NCBI GenBank assembly: GCA_036852015.1
Contig: JAANDG010000150.1
Location: 203,073 to 267,072, forward strand
Reading direction: 5' to 3'
Length of the DNA stretch: 64,000 nucleotides
Origin: Pelodera strongyloides
Lineage: Eukaryota > Nematoda > Chromadorea > Rhabditida > Rhabditidae
Of the stretch, positions 25,201 to 37,200 are shown piece after piece. The position numbers were made by a program, and so were the translations under genes. Below the pieces are notes generated by a model. It worked only from the letters and a program-made list of their open reading frames with translations, had not been told where the DNA came from and made no database searches. How positions within the stretch are numbered: position 1 is the first letter of the stretch; every line of letters begins with the position of its first letter.

Positions 25201-28200
25201 GGGAACGATGCAAGACACGTAGTATCTCTCGATCAAAACACTGAATAAATATGAATTATGAACTCAATTAAATCACATAAATAAAGAATAGGTATGCACA
25301 ACCCCTAAGTACCATAACTACCTAAAGTAGTACCCAAAGTAGTACCCAAAGAACGTCTGTTACCTAAATGCAGCCAACCAGTGCCAGATTCATAAAATAA
25401 ATTTAAAAATGCAATATACATAATATTATATATGCAATAATAATAATTATATAAAAAATGCAATATACGATGACCGCTTACATTATATATAAAGTGTCAA
25501 TAAATTATTATTATCATTATTATTATTATCATAATCCAACATTTAAAAAATAACTATTCAAACTTCGACCCACCGTTCCTCTAGCATTTCCGGTTTCCCA
25601 TATAGAGCGAACGTTTTCTGAGCTATAATCGCCAAGCTCGATCTGTCACTATCCGTGAAGCTGAAGCAAACACAAATTTTACCTTCTTTTTTCACTTTCT
25701 TTTAGTTCTTTCTCATAGTTAGCTTTTAGTTCATTTCCAGTTAAACTGTTGGTTTATTACCGGTACGGGTAGAGACAGCGATAGCGAAAAAAGTAAAACG
25801 CGAACCAAGAACGGACCAAGTTCGAGTCCGGGACAAGTTCGAAACGCAAACCCCCGGCGAAGAACCAAGAAAGAGCTAGGCCTAGGCTAAATAGAAAAAA
25901 ACATCCAGCAACAATAAGTTTGCAAGAATTAATATATAATATTAAGTTTGCAAGAAAACACAGAAAAAGCTTATTTGAACACTCAGAGAATTTATGACTA
26001 GAAGAAAGTTCTTGGGGTAGTTGCTGTCAGCTCGTAAACAAAAAGGTACCCTAAGATGATGGACACCATCATACTAACAACGGACCGTACTAACAAGGGA
26101 CCGTTTTTTTTTGAAAAAAGTACCAAAGACTAAAATATACAAAATAGTATGACCATAAAACAAATGTACCTGTCTTCCCTGAAAACCTTTTGGTGTAACA
26201 TAAGAAGTTGCTTCAACGCTTCAATTCGCACTTTTCGCTGAAAATTAGCAATTAATCTACTAATCCAAAGAAAGAATGAAAGAACGCATTTTAACAGCAA
26301 CGCGCAAGACAAAAAATCAAACATATGAATGTCTAATGGATATCACGGCTCAAACAGATAGCTCTGGTAACATCACATTAGCGGTAACCTAGCGGGTACA
26401 TTCAGCAGTCAGTTGCTGAAACTGGCATACTCAAGGGCCATTTTTTGCTCAATATTTCGGTGGAAATAATTTCCTGACAAATTTGTTTTAGTTATTCTGT
26501 TAGATTAAGGCACGGCGAACCTAATAAAAATAATAACTTTTTGTTTTCTGAGGTGGACCTCATCCTTTAAAGCAAACCAACCTTTTTATCAAAAATCCGT
26601 TCAGCGCACACAGTGATGAGTCCATCCGACACAGCGACTAATTTCTTCTTGGCCGCTCCAATCACTGCACTCAATGCGCCAATCCGCACAGATTCCTCCA
26701 CATCACGTAGTAATCGCATCAATTCATCTTCAACATATTGTTTTTATATCACAATGGCACAGCGGCGCACGTTTATGAATATTTTACACTGAGCTACAGT
26801 TTAAAAAGATATGCTGACGCATGCTCATGCATTTCTCTTGTTTATTTTAGTGTATAATGTACACTATGTATGAATAGATTATAAATATATCCAAATCCAA
26901 TACCAATCAAAATATACATAGATGCATGCTTGAGGTATGTCTTCCCATTCGCACATAAAACATACTTGTATATAAATTATCTCACATATACGTGTTGAAT
27001 ACTTGACAAGAACAGCCAAAATAATAATAAAAAATACGTTTAAAATGGCAATAAGTACAGTGAACAATAACAATACAATAATAAACATAGTTCCTGTTAG
27101 GTATAGGGATACCTAAGAATGCTTATGACTATGAAACGTATTATCAGTTACTAGTTTCAGTAATAGTCGTGGTGTCTAAAGACTATTAACATATGAGTAA
27201 TTAGCATATTAATAGTATATGTAGATTCAAGCTAGGGCTTGAACTGATTGGTTTTGATCGCTCGACTAGAGAGTTGTCGTACATATATATTGCCCTCTGT
27301 ATTGAGTATAATAAACTCTATATCTACACGGTGCCCATTGAACTTGACTTGTGCTCAGCTCTGTGTCTACAGTTGATTCTGTAGACATAACACTGGCGTT
27401 CAGAAATTACTCTTCTCTGGTGCTCTACTATCGTCATCCTCACTGTGATCTCTACGGAAAGGTGTGAAACCGCCTATCCTGGTCCAGTATCAACTCACTG
27501 GGATCTCTACGGAAAGGTGTGAAACCGCCTATCCTGGTCCAGTGTCAACTCTCGTTTTTGTTTTTGAACTTGCTACACCCTGACAGCGGATAGTCCGACT
27601 CGGTCAGGTAGTTCAACTAACATCTACTTGAGGTGCGGCTTTCTGGCAAGGGTACAATTACCCTGAGTGTCATTAAGTTGCTTTGCCTTTTGGGTTTTCT
27701 CACCCACTGGTGCGGTTTCATTAGTGAGGCCAAGACCCGGTGTTGTAGATTACTCATTTGCGCAGTCATATCACTGACATACCTGGACAGTGGTATTGTC
27801 AGTGAGCGTAACGAAGTTATCGCCAATTTTTGACATTGAGCGAACTTTGGAAAATGACCGACGAGGATGAACGGGTCTCAATGAAAGAGATCATGACAGT
27901 ACTGAATGCTCTTCAGAAAGGACAGAAGGCACTTCAGGCAGGTCAAGATAGTGCTGCAAGTCGTCTTCTACGTTTGGAAGAGACTGAACAGAACCTGCTA
28001 CAGACAGTAGCAACGACAGAGACATCAAGAGAGACCGAACCAACTCACATCAGAAGCCAGAGGCATGCTAAACGTTCTGTACAAGAATGTTCCCATGTTT
28101 GAGTTCAGCGTGGAAGATGGTGCTAGTTTTACCGATTGGTACCATGACCACCAGGATCTCATTGAGGTGCAAGCTGCTTGTGTACCGGAGACCAACCGTA

Positions 28201-31200
28201 TACGATTTTTGTTGTCTCGGCTGGGCCAACAGCAAGAAAAGAACCTCAAGCTGCGCTGTCTGCCGAAGAAGCCAATTGAGATGAAGTTTGAAGAACTCAT
28301 CGGAAAGATGAAGGTTGTCTTCACGACGAAGAAATCTTTGTTTCGGAAGCGTATCGAATGTCTTCACGTGACCCGCGAGTTTGGAATCGATTACAAGGCC
28401 CACATTGGTGTTGTCAATAAGGCTTGTGATGAATTCGCTTTCAATGAACTGACAGATGCACAATTCCGAGTCCTGAATTACCTGAATAGCCTGCGTAGTC
28501 ACGAAGACATCGAACTACGTGCATGGCTGGTAAAGACTCTGGATCGCACCCCATCGATGACCCTCGATGATGTCGCGGATGCAATTGACAGCTACTACTT
28601 GCACAAAGACGATATAGATCTTCCGATGGCTCCTGCTATTGTTAACAAGGTTAACAAACCCCATCGCGAGTACAAGAATAATGACCGTAGACCTACACAA
28701 CAGAAGTGCAAGTACTGTGGAAGAGACAGTGGACATCAGACCTGTCCAGCTAAAGAAGCTACTTGTCATGGTTGTGGTAGAAGAGGACACTACACTGTTG
28801 TTTGCCAGCAGAAAAAGGGCAACAACAAGAATCGAAATCGAAACGTCCATGAAGTGTCTTCACGACCTGTTGGCCACAGGTGCGTCACTATCCAGATGAA
28901 TGGAAAGAAGGTGCGACTTCAGTTGGACACTGGTTCGGATTGACACTGATATCCGAAGCCACATGGAAGGCGCTGGGTCGACCAACTTGCAATCCCCAAG
29001 TGTAGTCGCGACCGCGGCGAATGGAGAGAAACTCGAATTGATTGGTTCATTCGAGTGCAACGCCTCTTACCAGGACGAGCATCTGACCGGAATAGTGCAC
29101 GTCACCGCTAGGATGAACCTCCTAGGGCTGGACTGGTTAGAGCGGTTCCCGTCATTCAGATCTGTGATGGATGCTGTATGCAATCGGGTCTCCGGAAAAC
29201 CTTCTATCGAAACATCTCATGAAAGTGAATCTGCTGCGACGTACGTTGCTACGCTCAAGACGCAATTCGCTGATGTTTTCGCCACCGGGCTTGGTTTCTG
29301 TAAGAAGACCAAAGCACGCCTGCAGCTCAAGAAAGGGGAAAACGAAATTTTCCGACCTAAGAGAATGGTACCATTCCACTTCAAGAAACCGTGGAACTTG
29401 AGCTGGACCGACTAGAGCAACTTGGAGTCATTGAGCGCGTCACGTACTCTCCGTGGGCGGCTCCGATTCTGTGCGTGAAAAGCCGAATGGAAGTGTGAGA
29501 GTCTGCGCAGACTTCAGTACAGGACTGAATGAAGCTCTGGAAGACTTCTCCCATCCGATTCCTTCCGCAGAAGAAATAATGACAACTCTGAACGGTGGAA
29601 CTGTCTTCAGTACACTTGACTTCAAGGCGCCTACCTTCAAGTCGAGTAGAGGACGACTCCAAGAAATTGCTCGTTATCAATACTCATCGAGGCTTGTACC
29701 GTTACAACAGACTGTGTTTCGGTGTCAAGACCGCTCCAGGGATCTTCCAGCAGATCATGGACGCAATGATCACTGGACTGGACGGTTGCTGTGCGTACCT
29801 CGATGACGTGATCGTTCTGGAAGAACAAGACAGGAACACGATCGGAACCTAAATGCCTGTATGAAACGCATTCGGAGTATGGTTTCCACGTCAACTTCGA
29901 AAAGTGCACCTTTGCTGCGCGAGAGATAAGGTACCTCGGGATGATTATCTCCGCAGAAGGTCGCGAAACAGATCCGGCCAAGATTAGACCAATCTTGAGA
30001 TGCCAGAACCGAACGACGTCAGTCAGTTACGCTCGTTCATCGGCAAGATCAATTACTACGGCAGGTTCATAAAGGAATTGCACAAGATCGAGTGCCTTTC
30101 GACGAACTTTGAAGAAAGATGTCAAATGGTACTGGAGTAAAGAGTGTCAAGATGCGTTTGAGCAGGTCAAGAAGATTGTGGCCTCCCAATGTTGCTCACC
30201 CACTATGACCCGAAAAAGGAGTTGATCCTCGTGACGGATGCATCTCAATATGGTCTAGGCGCGGTTTTGCTACACCGAATGAAAGACGGTTCGCAAAAAG
30301 CAGTTGAACATGCATCAAGAACTCTACTCCCAGCTGAAAAGAACTATGGTCAGATTGAGAAAGAAGGTCTTTCTATCTTCTGGGCCTTGAAAAAGTTCTA
30401 CAAGTACCTGATGGGACGCAAGTTTACTCTCGTAACAGATCACAAGCCGCTTGTTTCGATTTTTGGATCGAAAAAGGGCATCCCGGTCACAAGCGCCAAC
30501 AGACTGCAAAGTTGGGCTGTGTACATCAAAGGTTTTGATTTCAAGATCGTGTTCAAACCTACAGCTGAAATGGGATGTGCCGATGTTCTGTCCAGGCTGA
30601 TCGCTAATCAGGCAGACACGGACGAAGAAAAAGTGATTGCCAGAGTACACACGGAGATGTTCAGAGACGAACACTTCAGAACCATTGCTGCCCTACCCGT
30701 TACCGTCAACGTTCTGCGTGAGGCTACTGAGAAGGATAAGACGCTGACAGCGGTCCTTAACGCTCACAGAACTGGTAATTGGCCTGAAAGACCCTCCAAA
30801 GACATCACTCAGTTCGCCAATAGAAAAACATCATTGTCGCAGACAAACGGAATCCTCTTGTTTGGAGACAGGATAGTCATTATGCGTCTCTCAGGGTCGC
30901 ATTCTACGACAGTTGCACCAAGGTCACCAAGGAATCGTTCGAACAAAGTCGCTTGCTAGATCGCTAGTTTACTGGCCATTTATCGACGAGGACATTGAGA
31001 ACATGGTGAAGTCCTGTGCTAACTGTAGTCGTGCCAGAAAGCGCCGACTAAGACCAATCTGGAATCGTGGAGCAAGGCCAGTGTGCCTTGGGAAAGAGTT
31101 CATGCAGATTTTGCGGTCCACTGGAAGGAAGTACTACTTGCTTGTCGTTGACGCATTTAGTAAGTGGCCAGAAATTGTTGCGATGGACAGGATTACCACA

Positions 31201-34200
31201 TCCGCCACGATACCAGTCTGAAGAAGATTTTCTCACAATTCGGCATGCCAGAGACCCTGGTAACAGACAATGGAACACAATTCACAAGCGGTGAATTCGC
31301 GTTGTTCTGGCAAAAATGGCATAAACACTTGAGATGTGCGCCATCACCCGCAGTCGAACGGACAAGCTGAAAGGTTTGTAGACAGTCAAGCGGGCGCTGC
31401 TGAAATTGAAGGGGGAGGGAAGCCCTGCAGAGAATCTTCAGACGTTTCTGCTCTCATACCGTATGACTCCGTCGTCTAACGTTCCTGAAGGAAAGTCGCC
31501 AGCAGAAGCTTCCCTGAAAAGAAAGCTGCGGACTTCATGGGATTTGATGAAACCCAGGCCGGAGAGGAAGATTGTGAAAGACAATCGTATGGAGAGTCAG
31601 TACAACAAGAAACACGGTTCGAAGGCTACAGTCTTTAACCCAGGAGACTTAGTCTATATGTTCGCGACTACAAAGTTCCTAATAAGCCAGCATGGTTGGA
31701 AGCTCTGTAGTGAACAAAAGAGGTAACGTCATGTACGAAGTGCAGGTCGAAAACCAGAAGAAGCACATTATTCGCCATGCCAACCAGATCAGACCCAGGA
31801 CAGTCAACACGCGAAGTCGTGCGTAAATACTACTTGACGCCTTTGAAATCGACCCGTTACCTAAGTCGAACCATGAACCGTCTCCTAACGCTGTCGAACC
31901 CTATGCTTTAAGCCCAACTAACCAACCGGTACAGTTGAAGAGATAGTGGTAACCGACCAGACAGTTGTACGGATGATGAACGGTACCGACTTGACACTGT
32001 GACACCACCCGCCAGTGAAGCTACTCCGAAGGAACCGCCGAAGCTCAGACGCTCAAAGAGGATCCGGAAGCCTGTCACTAAGCTCAACATCGCTAACTGG
32101 AAGCTTAAGCGTTATTAACCTTATCGTGTTAATTACTTAGTATGACTTGAATACTAAGAACGGAGGTGGTTAGGTATAGGGATACCTAAGAATGCTTAGG
32201 ACTATGAAACGTATTATCAGTTACTAGTTTCAGTAATAGTCGTGGTGTCTAAAGACTATTAACATATGAGTAATTAGCATATTAATAGTATATGTAGATT
32301 CAAGCTAGGGCTTGAACTGATTGGTTTTGATCGCTCGACTAGAGAGTTGTCGTACATATATATTGCCCTCTGTATTGAGTATAATAAACTCTATATCTAC
32401 ACGGTGCCCATTGAACTTGACTTGTGCTCAGCTCTGTGTCTACAGTTGATTCTGTAGACATAACAGTTCCGGCAATACTTACGTCAAGAAAAATGATACA
32501 ACGTTTACACAACACAAAAATAAGCTACCCACCTGTCATTGGTTTTCTGAGCGACGGGTGATTTAGTAGAATTTGTGATCCTTGTTGCGCGCACAACAAC
32601 CGCACGTTTTCATCGATATCCTTGTACCTAAAAGAAACAAATAACATCGCCATTGCCTCACTTTTTCATGTCATAAAAAAGAAGAATATATATAATAAAA
32701 AAAATGGTCAAAAGCGAAAACATTAGTATAACAAAAGACATAAACATACATAGTGATGAAAATGGAAAAGCACGTTTCGTCATGCTCATGAACAACAACT
32801 GAAAATTGCATCCAAATAATAACGAGACAGCTACAAGTGTTCGGATAGTCAGTCTTCTTACCTATTCAGATAGGCTTCCCATATTTTGGGTTGATCTTCC
32901 GAAATTCGACATTTCGGATGGACAGCAATCAATCCAACCAACTTGGTGCCCATTATACGTTGTTCAGCATCTTCAGACTGGAAAACAATGTAATAAAGTA
33001 AACGTGAATTCCAATTCATAATAAATAAATATTAAATAATTCAGTCAAATATCCCATGTTATATTGCAAATAATACTCACCTTTACAGGACTATATTCAG
33101 ATATAAATTACAACATTACAAATAAAATTCACATAACATTCAGTCAGTAAACCACAAATAATATCTCAAGCAAGAACCCCATACTATATGCAATTTCTAA
33201 ATAATTCTAAAGAACTCACACGTAATTGTTGATGGAGTTGTGGTAGTACAGGAGCTACTAGCTCCGGAGAAATTTGATGCAACTCGTAGATAACCTAAAA
33301 CCGAAATTTGTTGAATTTTTGGCGTTATAGATAAACAAATAGCCAACAGATCAGGTGCGCAGACCCACAGAACACCTGATCGAGTTATACACTGCATTCT
33401 CTTTGGCATATCATTTGTGATGCACACTTTGAGGTGTTATTTAAAAAAAAAATAGAGAAAATTAATAAATAAGCCGTGTACTAACAATTATAAGTGTAAT
33501 TGTGTACTTGTATGCTCCACAAAGTTGGTAGAATAGAATATTCAGATTATAATGTGTGCTTTTTTTCCAAACCGTCAGCTCCCTCTTGGTTGGAACAAAA
33601 ATAAGCTCACACTATTCTACGATAAGTGTAATAACTGAACCATGAACCCAAAAGCAGAGAGAAATTACCTCAAATAATTTGGCCTTTGACTGACCGACCA
33701 GGTCACACTCAAGTGGAAGCTCGCCGGCCAAAAGTCCACGGGAGAGAAGCTGAAATAATATAATTAAAGGGAATGTCAAGCCGGTTTTTCATGTTGGGCT
33801 CAAAAGAAAGCTTATGTTTTGAAGGTAAGGAAAGTGAAAATAAAAATAAACAAAAACTTTCATATAAGAAGAAAAACAATTTCAAACCCCTCCAAAAAAC
33901 TCCTTCAATATGGGATTCTGGTCATTTGGACAAAATCAGAACTATTCTCTGCCGCAGGACCGTTTGCTGTTAGACAGCAAAGAAAAAGAGGAGGGCGCGA
34001 GAGAAATTTGTTTAAGTCAGCAAAGAAAAAGAGGAGAGCGCGAGAGAAATTGTGTAAACTACGGTAGCTGTGACAGCGTGTTATAGAATATCTGTGAATC
34101 AGGCTTGACATTCGCTTTAAGCGCATGAAACTACTATTACTTAAAACTGAAAGACAATTACGAAACGCCCTCAAGAACGGAGATGAATACAAGAAATAAT

Positions 34201-37200
34201 AAATCACGAACTTACTTGACTTGAAAGACAATTTAAAAAAAAATGAAACAAAGAACCCAAGCCTCCCAAGCTAAGCTATGGACTAACCATGAAACCTAAT
34301 TCAACAAAAAATACTTACGAGTTGACAGTTGATGACCACCGACAATAACCAAGTAAAGATTTAACAAGAAATAAAGATAAAGTATAATAAAAAAAATCAA
34401 ACGAACCCATTGAATCTGTGCCTCCAGACTGGTTTGTGAAGTCATAATAAGTTGCCGAGCCATGTGATAGCTGTCCTTGTTGTTTCCCTAAAGGAATCAC
34501 ATCATAATATACAATCACAAATCACAATCACTCGTATATGGCGTAGCGGTACCGAGGAGAATGAGATAATTGAAGATAAATGAAGCAAAACACCAAGTAC
34601 AAATATACGGTAAAAAATACACACACTCACCTTTTGTGGATTGATTATGTAGAAAAATAATGCATCCAGGATGTTATTGGTAACTTGGTCGATTTTTCGA
34701 AGGAGGGCAGCTATCATCGAGCATAATGCACCAAGAACCTGAAAATCAAGAAATATAATTCCCCACGGGGAATTCCCCGTTTTTTTTCTCTGCGTGTCTC
34801 GCATTAGAGCGTTATTTGCCGTCCCCAGGAACCAGGAACTATTTCCCCGAAGAAATCGGAGTGGTGAATATGGCCCCTGGAGAACAAACTGATATTCAAA
34901 CAGGGAATAGATAAGACACGATTTTCTTTTTCATGCCACCGTAATTTTTAGGCTCTTTTTTCCACTCCCAATACTGCGAACATTCAGTGAATCAACAAAT
35001 CACAGTAAATAAAAATCGTCACTGCTAAACGCACACGCACAAAAGTACCACAAATCGCGTGGTGGCTAAGGTTTTGTTTGCATCTCACCCATAACAGACA
35101 AAACACCAGGTCCGCTTATTGCAATCGTTTTTTACTGATAAATCATAATAATAATAATAATAATAATAACGGTTTATTGGTTAACAATCAATAAACATAA
35201 AGAACGTCAACCAAAGGGAACTAGGGAACCCTAGGACCCCGCGCTTCACAACGCGAAAATACTTACTAGGGACCAAATATATAGCTGTATGTTCTGAAAT
35301 CATGCTTCCGCAGGACATCAGAATTCAGAATATAAAACGTCAGTACCGGACAGGTCAATGAACACCAATCAAGTTGCCATGTTTTGGAAAGAAAGGAATG
35401 CAATCAAAGAAACGGGAACACTAAAAGGCCATTATGCCTACCTTGCTCCCATCCTCATCCGACTCGTCCGGTTCACTCTGCTCCTCATCATCAACCACAC
35501 TTCCGTTCTCGGATGTAGTCCGCGGAGAGGCAACCTAAACAGATAAACGGCATAAATAAAGGTCACAATATGGCTCAGCGAAGCATAAATCTAGTGCGCA
35601 AAGGCTCAAATCGATACTATCTACTTATGCAACACTGATGCATTTCACTTAAAGCAAAATGCCCGCCGGTTTTTGAAACGCATAGTGGACAATTGAATTC
35701 TTACGTATTTATGCAAATTTAGTCGAATTTAACTGTTTAGAAAAATAAATTTACAGTAATAATAGGAAAAGTGTAAAGGAGAGTATTGATTGATAGATAA
35801 AGTGTATCATGTTCTTTAACATGATAACCCCGTTTCGACCCTGATCGTATACGAGGATTTTGCTGATGTTGGGTAAGAATGATGGTGTACTCGATGCGTT
35901 TCAAAAACCGGCCGGTATTTCGCTTTAAATACATAAATTTGGAACAGCTGCCGGAGACGGTTCGCGCCGATTTATGGTCACAATCAGCATCTACATAGTC
36001 ATAGTCTATGAAATGAAACACTTCTCACCTTCGTTCGCGCGGCAATTTCCAGAGAAGTTCTAATCAGCTGCCGAATTACCAGTTGAGGTTCTTCGCCGGG
36101 TAAATCCAAGCAAAGATGCAGAGTTTCACAAGATGAAATATTCTGAAAAATACATGAATCAGTTAGGGCGCGCTCGGGATGCTCTTTTCGAAAGGTTCTA
36201 AGTTCTAATGCAAATACGTCGTTCGGGGTGGACATTTCCGAAAGGTTCTAGTGCTTGGAGAAAGCAAAAAAAATACAGTAGGAAATAGTACGTAAAAAGA
36301 TGAATTAGCATGTGTTAGTTAGCAAACATAACATACAGCGGATTCGATTGGTCGTAAATATGTTTTTACTGTAGTTCAATATTTTCTATGTTAAAGCGAA
36401 ATGCTAGCTCCTTTGGAAAATTTGCATATGATAAGCAAATCCTATGTATCCTATGCTAATTTTGTACGATTGCCGTGGACGATCGTACAAAATTAGCATA
36501 GGATACATAGGAATAGGATTTGCTTATCATATGCAAATTTTCCAAAGAGGCTAGCATTTCGCTTTATGGGCAGTATCGCTCGGCAAAATAAATACTGCTC
36601 ATTTACTAACCTCCAACAAATAATGGTATCGTCGATATATTGGTGCTCTGGGATCCTCCAGTCCTTTCAATGTACGAGTGAGGAAGAGAAGGACTTCCTG
36701 AAATATATCCAATTAGTAATTATATAAATACTTTATTCCGAAAAAAAAGCGAAATGTTGGTTTATCATAGTAAACATCTCTTCAGCTACAAGAACTTAAC
36801 AAGCCGAGGTCGAAACCATCCGCCTAAATTTGGATAAAAAATGTCTAGTATGCTCATTTCATAATCAATTGGTAATTTCATAAAAAGGCAACCAAACAAA
36901 CACACCCGTAATTGCTCAGGATTCGAAATTGCGCATTCCGGTGAATTGATTCTGAATAGGTCCGCGTAACAGCACGCCAAGTGAATCTGGAAAATTATAC
37001 ATTAGAAAAAGTAAGGATGGTCACATGGTCAGACTTTTTGCTAGGGAATAATGTTTACACGATTCCATCACTCATAGAAGTGCGCAATTTTCTTTTGAGG
37101 TGGTCTGCACTAGTGTTTCATCCGCTTTCCAGGAAATTCCAAGAAAAAAATTAGCAAGCAATTAGCAAGTACCTGTACTTCTCGGCTAGAACACTCCAAA

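Larger units (their letters stand above)
21033..26727 (-). other. pds-5: PDS5 exons 13-28 (central HEAT repeats)
   Basis: Exons in coding order: 26582-26727, 26170-26237, 25574-25660, 25127-25240, 24708-24813, 24415-24483, 23928-24044, 23577-23705, 23214-23309, 22910-23003, 22599-22677, 22131-22257, 21856-21993, 21419-21532, 21221-21232, 21033-21157. Phases match at every junction. RKVRIEALKQLLMLHQKVF and EKKGDQKAFASDSLEYVR align with the middle of human PDS5. The Gypsy element occupies the intron between exons 12 and 13. Exon 27 is only 12 nt. Confidence 0.93.
27095..32465 (+). mobile_element. Ty3/Gypsy LTR retrotransposon in a PDS5 intron
   Basis: 5371 bp between a 5-bp target duplication GTTCC (27090-27094 and 32466-32470). 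Order: 5' LTR, leader, gag with zinc knuckles, protease, reverse transcriptase, RNase H, integrase, purine tract, 3' LTR. RT-RNase H-integrase order marks it as Ty3/Gypsy. The LTRs differ at only 2 of 298 positions, so insertion is recent, yet the internal frame is interrupted many times. It is antisense to PDS5, between exons 12 and 13. No envelope gene is visible. Confidence 0.96.

Noticed and set aside
27095..32465. Endogenous retrovirus with envelope
   Set aside because: No envelope-like ORF lies between the integrase and the purine tract; the structure fits a plain Ty3/Gypsy retrotransposon.
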